A program made the position numbers and the translations under genes. 64,000 bases of DNA from Desertimonas flava. GTDB taxonomy: Bacteria; Actinomycetota; Acidimicrobiia; Acidimicrobiales; Ilumatobacteraceae. Shown here piece by piece: positions 8,740 to 17,553 of this stretch. Every line of letters begins with the position of its first letter. Position 1 is the stretch's first letter. Below the pieces are notes generated by a model. That model had not been told where the DNA came from, did not search any database, and saw nothing but the letters and a program-made list of their open reading frames with translations. The DNA lies in the NCBI RefSeq assembly GCF_003426815.1, contig NZ_QKYK01000004.1, forward strand, positions 1 through 64,000. Reading direction: 5' to 3'.

Positions 8740-10326
8740 ATGTCGGACATGACGATCAGCTTCTGCGTGCTCGCAGGAGTCGTCGTCCTGTTCGTCTCCA
8801 ACCTGATCCCGGTCGAACTGGTCGCCATCGGCGCCGCCCTGACGCTGTACGCCACGGACGTGCTCACGCTGGACGAGACGATCGGCGGGTTCGGCGACTC
8901 GTCCGTCGTGTTCATCGCAACGCTGTTCGTGGTCAGCGAGGGACTCGACGCCACCGGGGTGACGGCGTGGGCCGGCCAGCAGATGATGAACCGCGTCGGC
9001 GACAGCCGCACCCGGCTGATGGTCGTGATGATGCTGCTCGTCGCCGTGCTGACGGCCCTGATCAGCGTCAACGGGGCGGTTGCCGCACTGCTGCCGATGG
9101 TCGCCGTGCTGGCAGTCCGGCTCGGACGGGCGCCGTCGCAGCTCCTCATGCCGCTCGCCTTCGCCGCCCACGCCGGCTCGATGCTGGCACTCACCGGCAC
9201 GCCTGTGAGCGTCATCGTGTCGGAGGCGCTCGAGAACGCCGGGGCGGACGGTTTCGAGTACTTCGAGTTCGCCCTCGTGGGCGTCCCGCTCCTCGTCTGC
9301 ACGATCGCCGTCGTCGTCCTCTTCGGCGAGCGGCTGCTGCCGACCCGGACCCCGAAGTCGATCCCGCCCGACCTGAGCGAGCACGCCCGCCTCCTCGTGC
9401 AGCACTACACGATCGACGACCGTGTCATCGAAGATCACCTTCCCCCCACGCTGATCACCCGCGACTACGGCATCGCCGAAGTCGTCATCGCCCCGCGCTC
9501 CGCCGCCATCGGATCGCCGGTGTTCCCGGGCATGGTCACCGATGACGGCGACTTGGTCGTGCTCGCCATCGAACGCAAGGGCGAGGCGCTCCAGGCCAAG
9601 GAGGCGACACTCGCCGCCGGCGACACCTTGTTGCTGCAGGGCCGCTGGACGGCGCTCGACGCCCGCATCGAGACGGACCCCGAACTCCTCGCCGTCGACG
9701 CGCCGGCGGCGATCCGACGCCAGGCGATCCCGCTCGGCGTCGGAGCGAAGCGGGCGATCGTCATCCTCGTGGCGATGGTCGTCGCCCTGGCGACCGGCAT
9801 GATCCCTCCGGTCGTCGTGGGTCTGCTCGCCGCCGGCGCCCTCGTACTGTTCCGGGTCCTCTCCGTCGAGCAGGCCTACCGGAGCATCTCGTGGACCACG
9901 GTCGTACTCGTCGGCGCGATGATCTCGATGTCGGTGGCCATGCGGAACAGCGGCGCCGCCGAACGTGTCGCCGAGGAGCTGATCGGCGCCGTCGGTGACT
10001 CCAGCCCGTACGTGCTGGCGAGCGGGCTGTTCCTCATCACTGCGGTGCTCGGCCAGCTGATCAGCAACATGGCCACCGCTCTGATCGTGATACCGATCGC
10101 TCTTTCCGCGGCTGCCGAGACCGATGTGTCGGCCCGTCCGCTGCTGATGACCGTCAACGTCGCCGCCGCGGCGGCACTGCTCACGCCGGTCGCCACGCCG
10201 GTGAACCTGATGGTGATGGGTCCCGGCGGCTATCGCTTCGGCGACTACTGGAAGCTCGGGCTCCCGCTCCTCGTGGTGTTCTACGTCATCGCCGTCTTCC
10301 TCGTGCCCGTCTTCTGGCCCTACTGA
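8740..10326 (+). CDS. SLC13-family permease with central TrkA-C-like segment
   Basis: A 528-residue ion-transporter-superfamily permease. Two hydrophobic halves flank a soluble insertion (about 203 to 305) that resembles TrkA-C (RCK_C) repeats, ending DTLLLQGRW. Motifs such as LTGTPVSVIV (first half) and TPVATPVNLMVMGPGGYRFG (second half) match the DASS/SLC13 substrate-binding loops. Relatives carry dicarboxylates, sulfate or other anions; the substrate here cannot be read. It follows the AbgT gene by 45 bases on the same strand with AGAGGA upstream, so it may belong to the same transcript. Confidence 0.9.
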   Translation: MSDMTISFCVLAGVVVLFVSNLIPVELVAIGAALTLYATDVLTLDETIGGFGDSSVVFIATLFVVSEGLDATGVTAWAGQQMMNRVGDSRTRLMVVMMLLVAVLTALISVNGAVAALLPMVAVLAVRLGRAPSQLLMPLAFAAHAGSMLALTGTPVSVIVSEALENAGADGFEYFEFALVGVPLLVCTIAVVVLFGERLLPTRTPKSIPPDLSEHARLLVQHYTIDDRVIEDHLPPTLITRDYGIAEVVIAPRSAAIGSPVFPGMVTDDGDLVVLAIERKGEALQAKEATLAAGDTLLLQGRWTALDARIETDPELLAVDAPAAIRRQAIPLGVGAKRAIVILVAMVVALATGMIPPVVVGLLAAGALVLFRVLSVEQAYRSISWTTVVLVGAMISMSVAMRNSGAAERVAEELIGAVGDSSPYVLASGLFLITAVLGQLISNMATALIVIPIALSAAAETDVSARPLLMTVNVAAAAALLTPVATPVNLMVMGPGGYRFGDYWKLGLPLLVVFYVIAVFLVPVFWPY

Positions 10327-10382
10327 CCCCACCCGTCCCTCTCCTGACCCGCCTCCTGCACCGACCCAAAGCGAGACCCCAC

Positions 10383-11027
10383 GTGAACGACCTACTGATC
10401 GGACTGGCCGCCGTGGCGATCGGAGCGCTGTTCTGCCTCCGCGGCTACGTGGCGATGCGCACCATCATCCCGCTGTGGGCGCTGTTCGGCGGCTTCATGT
10501 TCGGCGCCGGGCTGGTGGCGAGCGTGGGCGATGACGGATTCCTCCGGTCGGCGGCGGCGTGGATCGTCGGGATCGCCGTCGGCCTGCTGTTCGCGTCGGT
10601 GGCCTACCTGTACTTCGAAGTGTCGGTCGTCGTCGCCATGGCGACCGCCGGGTTCGCCCTCGGCACCGGGCTGCTCACCGCCCTCGGCGTGCGGTGGTCC
10701 TGGCTGGTCGTCCTCGGTGGCCTGGCGGCCGGCGTCCTGCTCGCCCTGCTCGCCATCGCCAGCGACCTGCCGGCGTTCCTCCTCATCGCGCTGACCGTGC
10801 TCGGCGGGGCCACCACGATCGTCTTCGGGCTGATGCTGCTCGTCGGGACGCTGCAGACCGATGAGCTGGACGACGCGTCGACCACCGAGCTCGTCGACGC
10901 GTCGTGGTGGTGGTACGCCGTCTACCTCGCCGCCGTCATCGCCGGATTCATCGCCCAGTCACGCCTCACGGCGTCGCTGCGCACGTCACCCCGCGACCAG
11001 TGGGCGGGCGCGCGGCACGCCCGATGA
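10383..11027 (+). CDS. Small multi-pass membrane protein (DUF4203-like)
   Basis: A 214-residue protein with about seven hydrophobic helices separated by very short loops and rich in Gly, Ala and Leu. This resembles the TMEM198/DUF4203 type of membrane protein (family call by pattern). GTG start. Its TGA overlaps the ATG of the flippase-like gene by four bases, so it is the first member of the coupled membrane-lipid cassette. No catalytic residues are recognisable. Confidence 0.75.
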   Translation: MNDLLIGLAAVAIGALFCLRGYVAMRTIIPLWALFGGFMFGAGLVASVGDDGFLRSAAAWIVGIAVGLLFASVAYLYFEVSVVVAMATAGFALGTGLLTALGVRWSWLVVLGGLAAGVLLALLAIASDLPAFLLIALTVLGGATTIVFGLMLLVGTLQTDELDDASTTELVDASWWWYAVYLAAVIAGFIAQSRLTASLRTSPRDQWAGARHAR

Positions 11028-13459
11028 ACGTCTTCGCCGGAGACGGCGACGAGCCTCGCGCCCGCCGCCCCAGCGACCTCGTCGAGCTGGGAGCCGCCGG
11101 CCTCACTCTCGTGCTGACGAGCATCTCGGCGTCGCCGACCCCGGCGTTCATCCAGTCGCTGACCGACCTCGTCGCCAGCCTGCCGGGCTTCGTGGACGGC
11201 CTCGGCCAGATCCTCGCCGACCTCGTCGCCCTCACGTCGCTGGTGGTTCTCGCCGCGGCCGTGCTGCAGAAGCGCTGGACGGTCCTGCGCGACCTCGCCG
11301 TGGCGGTGATCGCCGCCAGTGCGCTCTGGCTCGTCCTCGGACGGCTCGTGGAGGGATCGTGGCCTGCGGTCTGGGGATCGCTCCGCGAGGCCGGTCCGCC
11401 CACCTGGTACCCCGCGCCGCGCGTGGCGGTGCCCTGCTCGATCCTGTTGACGGCGGTGCCGTACCTCATCGCCCCGCTCCGCCGGTTGACCTGGTGGATC
11501 GTTGCCGCAGGCGCGACGGCCGTCGCCACGACAGGGGCGGCCACCGCACTCGACGCCGTCGCCGGCGTGCTGGTGGCGGTGATCGCCTCGGCCGCGGTGC
11601 ACTTCGCCTTCGGGTCCAGCGCCGGACGCCCGAGCCTCGGCCAGGTGCGCGCAGCCCTCGAGCAGCTCGGGGTCGCCGTGGGTTCGCTCGGCGCCGCCGA
11701 CCGCCAGCCGTCGGGCTACTTCCTCGTCCACGGCACCGATGCCGACGGCGAGCCGCTCGTGGTGAAGGTCTACGGCCGCGACGCCCACGACTCTGCCCTG
11801 GCCACCACCCTGTGGCGCACCGTCTGGTACCGCGAGGCGGGGTCACCGTTGCGGTTCGGCCGCCTCCAACAGGTGGAGCACGAGGCCCTGCTCACGCTGC
11901 TGTCGGCGCAGGCCGGCGTGGCGACCGACCGGGTGGTCGTCGCCGGCCTCACCGCGTCGGACGACGCCCTGCTCGTGGTCCGGCGCGAGTCGGTGCCACT
12001 GGCCGAAGCAGCCATCGCCGACATCGCCGACCGCGAACTGATCAGTGCGGTGTGGGACCTCGTCGCCCGCCTCCACCGGTCGGGGATCGCCCACGGCCAG
12101 ATCGACGACCGGCACCTCACGATCCGGCCGGCCGACGGTGCCGTCGGCGCCGAGGCCGGCCTGCTCGACTTCCGCGGCGCGACCGTGGCGGCCACCGACA
12201 CCCGGCTGCGGACCGACCAGGCGCAGGCACTGGTGACCACCGCGGTGCTCACCGACCCTTCGCTCGCCGTGGCCGGAGCCCTCGAGGCGCTCGGCCCCGC
12301 CGGCCTGGCTGCGGTCGTGCCGTTCCTCCAGGCCCCGGCCCTGACGCCTGCGCTCGGCCGCCGGCTGCGCGGTCCGAAGTCGCCACTGGCGATCGCCGAC
12401 GAGGCAGAGGGGACCGCTCCCGAGCCGGTGGACGACGGTCGGCTCGACCTGACCGCACTCCGCGCGGCGAGCGCCGCCGCGGCGGGCATCGACGAGCCAG
12501 AGCTCCTCCAGCTGCGCCGCGCCAGCATCGGATCGATCCTGCGGCTCGCCCTGCCCGCCATCGCCGTCGTCGCCCTCGTGTCATCGTTGGCCGGGCTCGA
12601 CTTCTCCGAGTTCCTCGACGAGTTGGCCGAGGCGTCGTGGGTTCTGGTCGGCGTCGGCTTCGTCGTCGGCCAACTCCCCCGGCTCAGCCAATCGATGTCG
12701 ACCCTCGGTTCGTCTCCCGTCCCGTTGCCGCTCGGGCCGGTGTACGCCCTCCAGCTCGCCGTGTCGTACATCAACGTGGCGATCCCGGCGACCGCCGCGC
12801 GCGTCGCCGTGAACGTCCGCTTCTTCCAACGCCATGGCGTTCCGCCCGGGACGGCGATGGCCGCCGGAGCCCTCGACGCCTTCAGTGGCTTCCTCATGCA
12901 GATGGTCGCCCTGCTGGCCATCCTCGTCTTCTCGTCGGCATCACTCGACCTCGACCTCGGCAATGCCCTGGACTCGGCGACCGACCTCCTCGTGGTCGTC
13001 GGGGTCATCGTCGCCGTCGCCGCCGTGGTGCTCGTGTCGATCCGCCGGGTCCGGCGATTCGTCGTGTACTGGGTACGCCGCCTCGGGAGCGAGGCCGTCG
13101 GCGCGGTGCGCGGACTGCAGTCCCCGCGCCGGCTGGTGCTGCTGCTCGGCGGCAACCTGGCGACCGAGGTGCTCTTCGCCCTGTCGCTCGGCGTGTTCAC
13201 CCGCGCCCTCGGTTATCCGGTCGGTCTCGGCGAGTTGCTCCTGATCAGCATTTCCGTGTCGCTCCTGGCCGGAGTCATTCCGGTTCCCGGTGGCGTCGGC
13301 GTCGCCGAGGGCGGGCTCACGTTCGGTCTCGTCCAGGCGGGCATGCCCGAGAGCATCGCCTTCGCCTCGGTGATCATGTACCGGCTGGCGACGTTCTACC
13401 TCCCGCCGGTCTGGGGGTACTTCGCGATGCACTGGCTGGAACGGAACGAGCACCTGTGA
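11024..13459 (+). CDS. Flippase-like (LPG_synthase_TM) protein with kinase-like domain
   Basis: An 811-residue protein in three parts. Residues 1 to 200 are membrane helices. About 225 to 420 is a kinase-like domain with VVKVYG as a beta-3-like Lys strand, then HGQIDDRHL near 356 where kinases have HRDLKPEN, then LLDFRGA in place of DFG. About 505 to 800 is the UPF0104/LPG_synthase_TM bundle, ending in PVPGGVGVAEGGLTFGL. That family includes MprF-type lipid flippases. The catalytic Asp of the HRD motif is replaced by Gln, so the kinase domain may be inactive (inference). The start is the ATG at 11024, which overlaps the previous stop. Confidence 0.85.
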   Translation: MNVFAGDGDEPRARRPSDLVELGAAGLTLVLTSISASPTPAFIQSLTDLVASLPGFVDGLGQILADLVALTSLVVLAAAVLQKRWTVLRDLAVAVIAASALWLVLGRLVEGSWPAVWGSLREAGPPTWYPAPRVAVPCSILLTAVPYLIAPLRRLTWWIVAAGATAVATTGAATALDAVAGVLVAVIASAAVHFAFGSSAGRPSLGQVRAALEQLGVAVGSLGAADRQPSGYFLVHGTDADGEPLVVKVYGRDAHDSALATTLWRTVWYREAGSPLRFGRLQQVEHEALLTLLSAQAGVATDRVVVAGLTASDDALLVVRRESVPLAEAAIADIADRELISAVWDLVARLHRSGIAHGQIDDRHLTIRPADGAVGAEAGLLDFRGATVAATDTRLRTDQAQALVTTAVLTDPSLAVAGALEALGPAGLAAVVPFLQAPALTPALGRRLRGPKSPLAIADEAEGTAPEPVDDGRLDLTALRAASAAAAGIDEPELLQLRRASIGSILRLALPAIAVVALVSSLAGLDFSEFLDELAEASWVLVGVGFVVGQLPRLSQSMSTLGSSPVPLPLGPVYALQLAVSYINVAIPATAARVAVNVRFFQRHGVPPGTAMAAGALDAFSGFLMQMVALLAILVFSSASLDLDLGNALDSATDLLVVVGVIVAVAAVVLVSIRRVRRFVVYWVRRLGSEAVGAVRGLQSPRRLVLLLGGNLATEVLFALSLGVFTRALGYPVGLGELLLISISVSLLAGVIPVPGGVGVAEGGLTFGLVQAGMPESIAFASVIMYRLATFYLPPVWGYFAMHWLERNEHL

Positions 13460-15378
13460 TCGCCGGTCGGTTGCCCTCGGCCGACCCACCGAGCGACTGC
13501 GAGGCGATCGCGGGCGGGCTGTTCGAGCAGGGCGTCAACGCCTGGTCCTCGTTGGGCTACGTGGCGGTCGGGGCAGTCATCATCACGACGGCGGTCCGGC
13601 GCGGCATGCCACGCTCGTTCGTCCTCCTCGGCGTGGCCAGCGTCGCCGAAGGCATCGGCAGCCTGCTGTACCACGGCCGCTCGGGCGATGCCGCCCATGC
13701 GCTTCACGACGTGGCGCTGATCGCCACGCTCGGCTTCGTCGCCGGCTGGCAGATCGGGCGTCTGGCCGCCGCCAGTGCTGCGGCGAGCGTCATCGGCACG
13801 TCGATCGGTCTGGCAGGCGGGGCCGCTGCCTGGGCCACCGGGACCACGAACGTCGTCGTCGGCATCGGAGTCGCGGTCACCGTGGTGGGTGAGCTGCTCG
13901 CTCGTCACCGGCGCCTGCCTCCCGTCTGGACCACAGGGCTCGTCGTTGCCCTCGTCGTGGCCCTGGCGACGTGGGCCGCCGGATCGGCCGGCAGCCCGCT
14001 GTGCGCACCGGCGTCGCCGTGGCAGTGGCACGCGGTCTGGCACGTCGTGTCCGCCGTCGTGATCCTGTGGTGGGCCGACACCGCCGCCGGCACCGTCGTC
14101 TCACCTCCGCCCCGGCTGATGCGGCGGGGCCTCGATCGCGTGCTCGGTCTCACCGCCCGCCTGCTCGGGCACACGTTCTTCCGCTCCATCGAGATCGTCG
14201 ATCAGGCCAACCTCCCTCGCCGCCGGCCGGTCCTGCTCGTCGTCAACCATCCCAACGGCTTCGTCGACCCGGTCGTCGTCGCCGCCGCGCTCGGTCGCAT
14301 GCCCCGATTCCTGGCCAAGGCCGCGCTGTGGAAGGTCCTCCCGGCCCGCCCGCTGCTGGCCGCCGTCGGCGCCCTGCCCGTGTACCGCCGCGCCGACGGC
14401 GACACGCCGGATGCCAACGCCGACGTGTTCGCCGCGTGCCACCGAGCGCTCGCCGCCGGAAGCACGGTCGCCATCTTCCCGGAGGGGACCACGGCCGACC
14501 GGCCGACGCTCGACCGCATCAAGTCGGGGGCGGCCCGGATCGCCCTCGGTGCGGGCGAGGACGTCGTGATCGTTCCGGTCGGCGTGGCCTTCGAGAGCCG
14601 AACGGCCACCCGACCACGCGCCGTCCTCGTGGTCGGTGAGCCGATCGGCTTCGGCGACCTCGACCGTGCCGACCGGTCGGCCGTCGACGTGCTCACGTCC
14701 CGCATCACCTCGGCCCTGGCCGCCGTCTCACCGGAGTTCGAAACCGTCGAGCAGCGCGAGGTGCTACGTGCCGCGGCGGCGGTGGCGGGGTCCGACCGAC
14801 ACCGGCTCGGGCGCCCGTCGTTCGCCGAGGTCGAGTCGATCGCTCGACGCGTCGCCGCCGCCCCCGATGCGTCGCGCACCGCCGTCGACGTCGCCTTCCG
14901 TGACTACGCGACGCAGTTGCAGCTCGTCGGGCTCACCGAGGCGCAACTCGCCGGACGTCTCGACCGTCGATCGATCCTCGTCGCCGCCGTGGTCGCCGTG
15001 CTCGTCGGATCGGTCGTGGTCACCGCCACCGTGCTCCACCTCCCGGCGGTCGCCCTGATCCTCGTCGCCACGGCAGCCGTGCGGTCCACGGCGACCAAGG
15101 GCACGGTGCGCATTCTGGTCGGCCTGTCCGCGGGCGTCCTCACATGGGTGATCTTCGGCATGGTGACCGCCGACGGCTCGGCAGCCGTCGCCGCCGGCGT
15201 CGCTCTCGCTGTCGAGGGCCAGATCGCCCTGCTCATCTGGCCGGCCTTCGTCGCCCTCGTCGCCCGCTGCTGGGGATGGGCCCGAAGCCGCGACCGCGGC
15301 GAGTTGGTCGGTCCGGTCCTGGCCAGCCGAGCGGTGCTCGGTGCCGCCGTGCAGGACGCCGAACGGGCGGGCCGGTGA
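13456..15378 (+). CDS. Ceramidase-superfamily (CREST-like) / PlsC acyltransferase fusion
   Basis: A 640-residue protein. The N-terminal 200 residues are a seven-helix membrane domain with the CREST/ceramidase pattern: FEQGVNAWSSLGYVAVG, then GIGSLLYHGRSGDAAHALHD, then WQWHAVWHVVSA. These supply Ser, His, Asp and His-x-x-x-His in the family order. Residues 225 to 430 are a PlsC/LPLAT acyltransferase with NHPNGFVD (NHX4D, about 264) and FPEGTT (about 340). A C-terminal hydrophobic segment (about 505 to 600) follows. GTG start inside the previous stop (GTGA); the next gene starts the same way. PlsC enzymes acylate lysophospholipids or related acceptors. The domain pairing suggests lipid deacylation/reacylation (inference). 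Confidence 0.82.
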   Translation: MIAGRLPSADPPSDCEAIAGGLFEQGVNAWSSLGYVAVGAVIITTAVRRGMPRSFVLLGVASVAEGIGSLLYHGRSGDAAHALHDVALIATLGFVAGWQIGRLAAASAAASVIGTSIGLAGGAAAWATGTTNVVVGIGVAVTVVGELLARHRRLPPVWTTGLVVALVVALATWAAGSAGSPLCAPASPWQWHAVWHVVSAVVILWWADTAAGTVVSPPPRLMRRGLDRVLGLTARLLGHTFFRSIEIVDQANLPRRRPVLLVVNHPNGFVDPVVVAAALGRMPRFLAKAALWKVLPARPLLAAVGALPVYRRADGDTPDANADVFAACHRALAAGSTVAIFPEGTTADRPTLDRIKSGAARIALGAGEDVVIVPVGVAFESRTATRPRAVLVVGEPIGFGDLDRADRSAVDVLTSRITSALAAVSPEFETVEQREVLRAAAAVAGSDRHRLGRPSFAEVESIARRVAAAPDASRTAVDVAFRDYATQLQLVGLTEAQLAGRLDRRSILVAAVVAVLVGSVVVTATVLHLPAVALILVATAAVRSTATKGTVRILVGLSAGVLTWVIFGMVTADGSAAVAAGVALAVEGQIALLIWPAFVALVARCWGWARSRDRGELVGPVLASRAVLGAAVQDAERAGR

Positions 15379-16463
15379 CACTCCCCCTGACCGAGGCGGA
15401 GGAGCCGGTGGAACGGTCGGCCAAGGCCTCTCTGCTGTCGACCGTGCTGCGCATCGTCGCCATGGTCGGTGCGCTCGGGCTGTCGTTCTTCGTGCTGTTC
15501 AAGGCGTTCGACGACCTCGACGTGGACGCCATCGTCGACACGGTGACGTCGTTCGACGACGCCGAGATGGTCGGGCTGGCCAGCCTCTGGGTGATCTGGC
15601 TCGCCGCCCAGGGTCTGCAGACCGCGGCCCTCGTTCGTGACCTCCCGGTGCGCAGGGGTGTCCTCGCGTTCCTCGCCCCCGCCGCCATCGCCTCACTGAT
15701 CCCCGGACCGAGCGACCTGCCGGTCCGCCATCGCATGTTGCGTTCCTGGGGTCGGACCACCACCGAGTCGACCGTCGCGGTGGCCGCCGGAGGACTCTTC
15801 AGCATCGGCATCAAGCTCGTGCTGCCGATCGTCGCGGCGATCGGCCTCGTCGTGTCCGACTCGCCGGTCGAGGGCTCGCTCCGCACGATCGTGACGATCG
15901 CCATGATCGCCGGCCTGGGTCTGGCAGCGGCGGCGTTCGTGTTCAGCTCCCCGTCCCGGACGGCAGTCGTCGGCCGGATGCTGGCGCCGGTGTGGACGCT
16001 CGTCCTCCGCCTGCTCCGCCGCTCCACCGACCGCGATCTCGCCGCCCAGCTGGTGACGATGCGCGAGCGCGCCGTCGACGCCCTGCGGGGCCGTTGGCTG
16101 GTGGCCACCTGGGGAACCGTCGCGACCGCGACCACCCGCTTCGGGCTGCTCCTCATGGCCCTGCGCTTCGCCGGGGTGGAGACGGACGCGGTGGGCGCCA
16201 CACAGGTCTTCGTCGTCTACGCACTCGTGCAGGGGCTGACCGTCGTGCCGCTCACCGCGGGAGATGCCGGCATCAGCGAGCTCGCCTACATCTCGATGCT
16301 CACGGCGATCGCCGGGAGCGACCGCGTCAACGAGGTGACCGCCGGGGTGCTCGTGTTCCGCGTGCTCACGTGGCTGGCGATCATTCCCGCCGGACTCGTC
16401 GCCATGGCGGTGTGGCGCCTTTCGCTCCGCCGGCAGCGACGGGCTGACGCGACGCCGACATGA
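15375..16463 (+). CDS. Second flippase-like (LPG_synthase_TM / UPF0104) protein
   Basis: A 362-residue polytopic protein of the flippase-like UPF0104 family: a hydrophobic N-terminus, a central helix bundle, and the family C-terminal motif as VVPLTAGDAGISELAYISML. It lacks the kinase-like domain of the first copy. The GTG overlaps the preceding TGA by four bases, so it is translationally coupled to the acyltransferase fusion. Its last 83 bases overlap the 3' end of the convergent glutaminase gene. Confidence 0.85.
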   Translation: MTLPLTEAEEPVERSAKASLLSTVLRIVAMVGALGLSFFVLFKAFDDLDVDAIVDTVTSFDDAEMVGLASLWVIWLAAQGLQTAALVRDLPVRRGVLAFLAPAAIASLIPGPSDLPVRHRMLRSWGRTTTESTVAVAAGGLFSIGIKLVLPIVAAIGLVVSDSPVEGSLRTIVTIAMIAGLGLAAAAFVFSSPSRTAVVGRMLAPVWTLVLRLLRRSTDRDLAAQLVTMRERAVDALRGRWLVATWGTVATATTRFGLLLMALRFAGVETDAVGATQVFVVYALVQGLTVVPLTAGDAGISELAYISMLTAIAGSDRVNEVTAGVLVFRVLTWLAIIPAGLVAMAVWRLSLRRQRRADATPT

Positions 16464-17454
16464 ACACGTTGAGGCCGAGCCGTTCGGCCAGGAACTTCGT
16501 CAGCAGCTGACCGCGCACGCTGTTGCCGGCCAGGTCGAGCGGCGGGGCGAACGTCGCCAAGCCTCCCTTGCCTGGTGCCATTGTGACGATCCCGCCGCTC
16601 ACCCCGCTCTTGCCCGGCAGACCGACCTCGTACAGCCAGTCACCCGACCGTTCGTACAGACCGGCGGTCGCTTGGACGGCGAGCACGTGCTGGCACGTCT
16701 CGGCGTCGACGACGCGCTCACCGGTCACCGGGTTCACGCCGCCGTCGGCCAACGTCGCGGCCATCACCGACAGGTCGTGGCACGTGACCGAGAGGGAGCA
16801 CTGCTTCGTGTAGACGTCCGTGGCCTCGTCGGGGTCCCCTCCCAGCCGGCCGTAGCCGGCGAGGAGATGAGCGATCCCCTGGTTGCGCAGGTTGCTCGCC
16901 GCCTCGGACGCGTAGACGGCGAGATCGAGACTCAACGTCCGGCCGGCGAAGGCCGACAGCCCCGCCGAGATGCGCTCCCAGCGCTCGTCGGCGTTGGCCG
17001 CCGGTACGTAGCTGGTCGTGGCGATGGCACCCGGGTTGGCCATCGGATTGGTGAGCCGGTCCGGGTGCTGCTCGACGGCGATCACCGAGTCGAACGGCAG
17101 GCCGGTGTTGTTCACCCCGAGGCGCTCCCGCGCCGGCTCAACACCGAGCGCGTCGCAGACCAGAGCGAACACGAACACCTTCGAGATGCTCTGGATCGAG
17201 AAGGGCACCGCCGCATCGCCGACCGCGAACTGGTCGCCGGACACACTGGTGATGCACGCCCCGAACCAGCCCGGGTCGGCCGACGCCAGCGCCGGGATGT
17301 AGCTGGCCACCGAGCCCTCGCGCACCGACGCGTAGCGGGCGTGGGCTTCCTCGAGCACCGACCGGACGCGGTCCGCCGACGGAAGGTCGCCGGTCGACAC
17401 GACCGGCGTGGTCGAGGCGGCCGGTGGGAGGGCACGGAAGAGAGGCTCCAACAT
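16381..17454 (-). CDS. glsA: Glutaminase
   Basis: A 357-residue serine-dependent beta-lactamase-fold glutaminase converting glutamine to glutamate and ammonia. The catalytic S-x-x-K is seen at Ser89 and Lys92 in SIQSISKVF. Other family blocks are NPMANPGAI, NLRNQGIAHLL, and LPGKSGVSGGI near the end. The usual family end is about at NSVRGQ...LGLNVF. About 25 extra residues follow, and it is this tail that overlaps the convergent flippase-like gene. The ATG at 17454 follows a GAGTGAGCG stretch. Confidence 0.95.
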   Translation of the reverse strand: MLEPLFRALPPAASTTPVVSTGDLPSADRVRSVLEEAHARYASVREGSVASYIPALASADPGWFGACITSVSGDQFAVGDAAVPFSIQSISKVFVFALVCDALGVEPARERLGVNNTGLPFDSVIAVEQHPDRLTNPMANPGAIATTSYVPAANADERWERISAGLSAFAGRTLSLDLAVYASEAASNLRNQGIAHLLAGYGRLGGDPDEATDVYTKQCSLSVTCHDLSVMAATLADGGVNPVTGERVVDAETCQHVLAVQATAGLYERSGDWLYEVGLPGKSGVSGGIVTMAPGKGGLATFAPPLDLAGNSVRGQLLTKFLAERLGLNVFMSASRQPVAAGGAKGATPPWRRVRRE

Positions 17455-17553
17455 CGCTCACTCCAGCCGGACACGGCGACCGCGCCGGCGGTCCCGTCAT
17501 CATCGGTCGCCGGGCGGCGCCGCGCTACACCCTGTCCGGGTGATGACGCCGTC

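Noticed and set aside
10861-13455. A 1505-residue open frame that runs into the PlsC fusion gene
   Set aside because: Its first 865 residues are Arg/Pro/Gly-rich and lie in another frame over the flippase-like gene; only the part from the GTG at 13456 shows family motifs.
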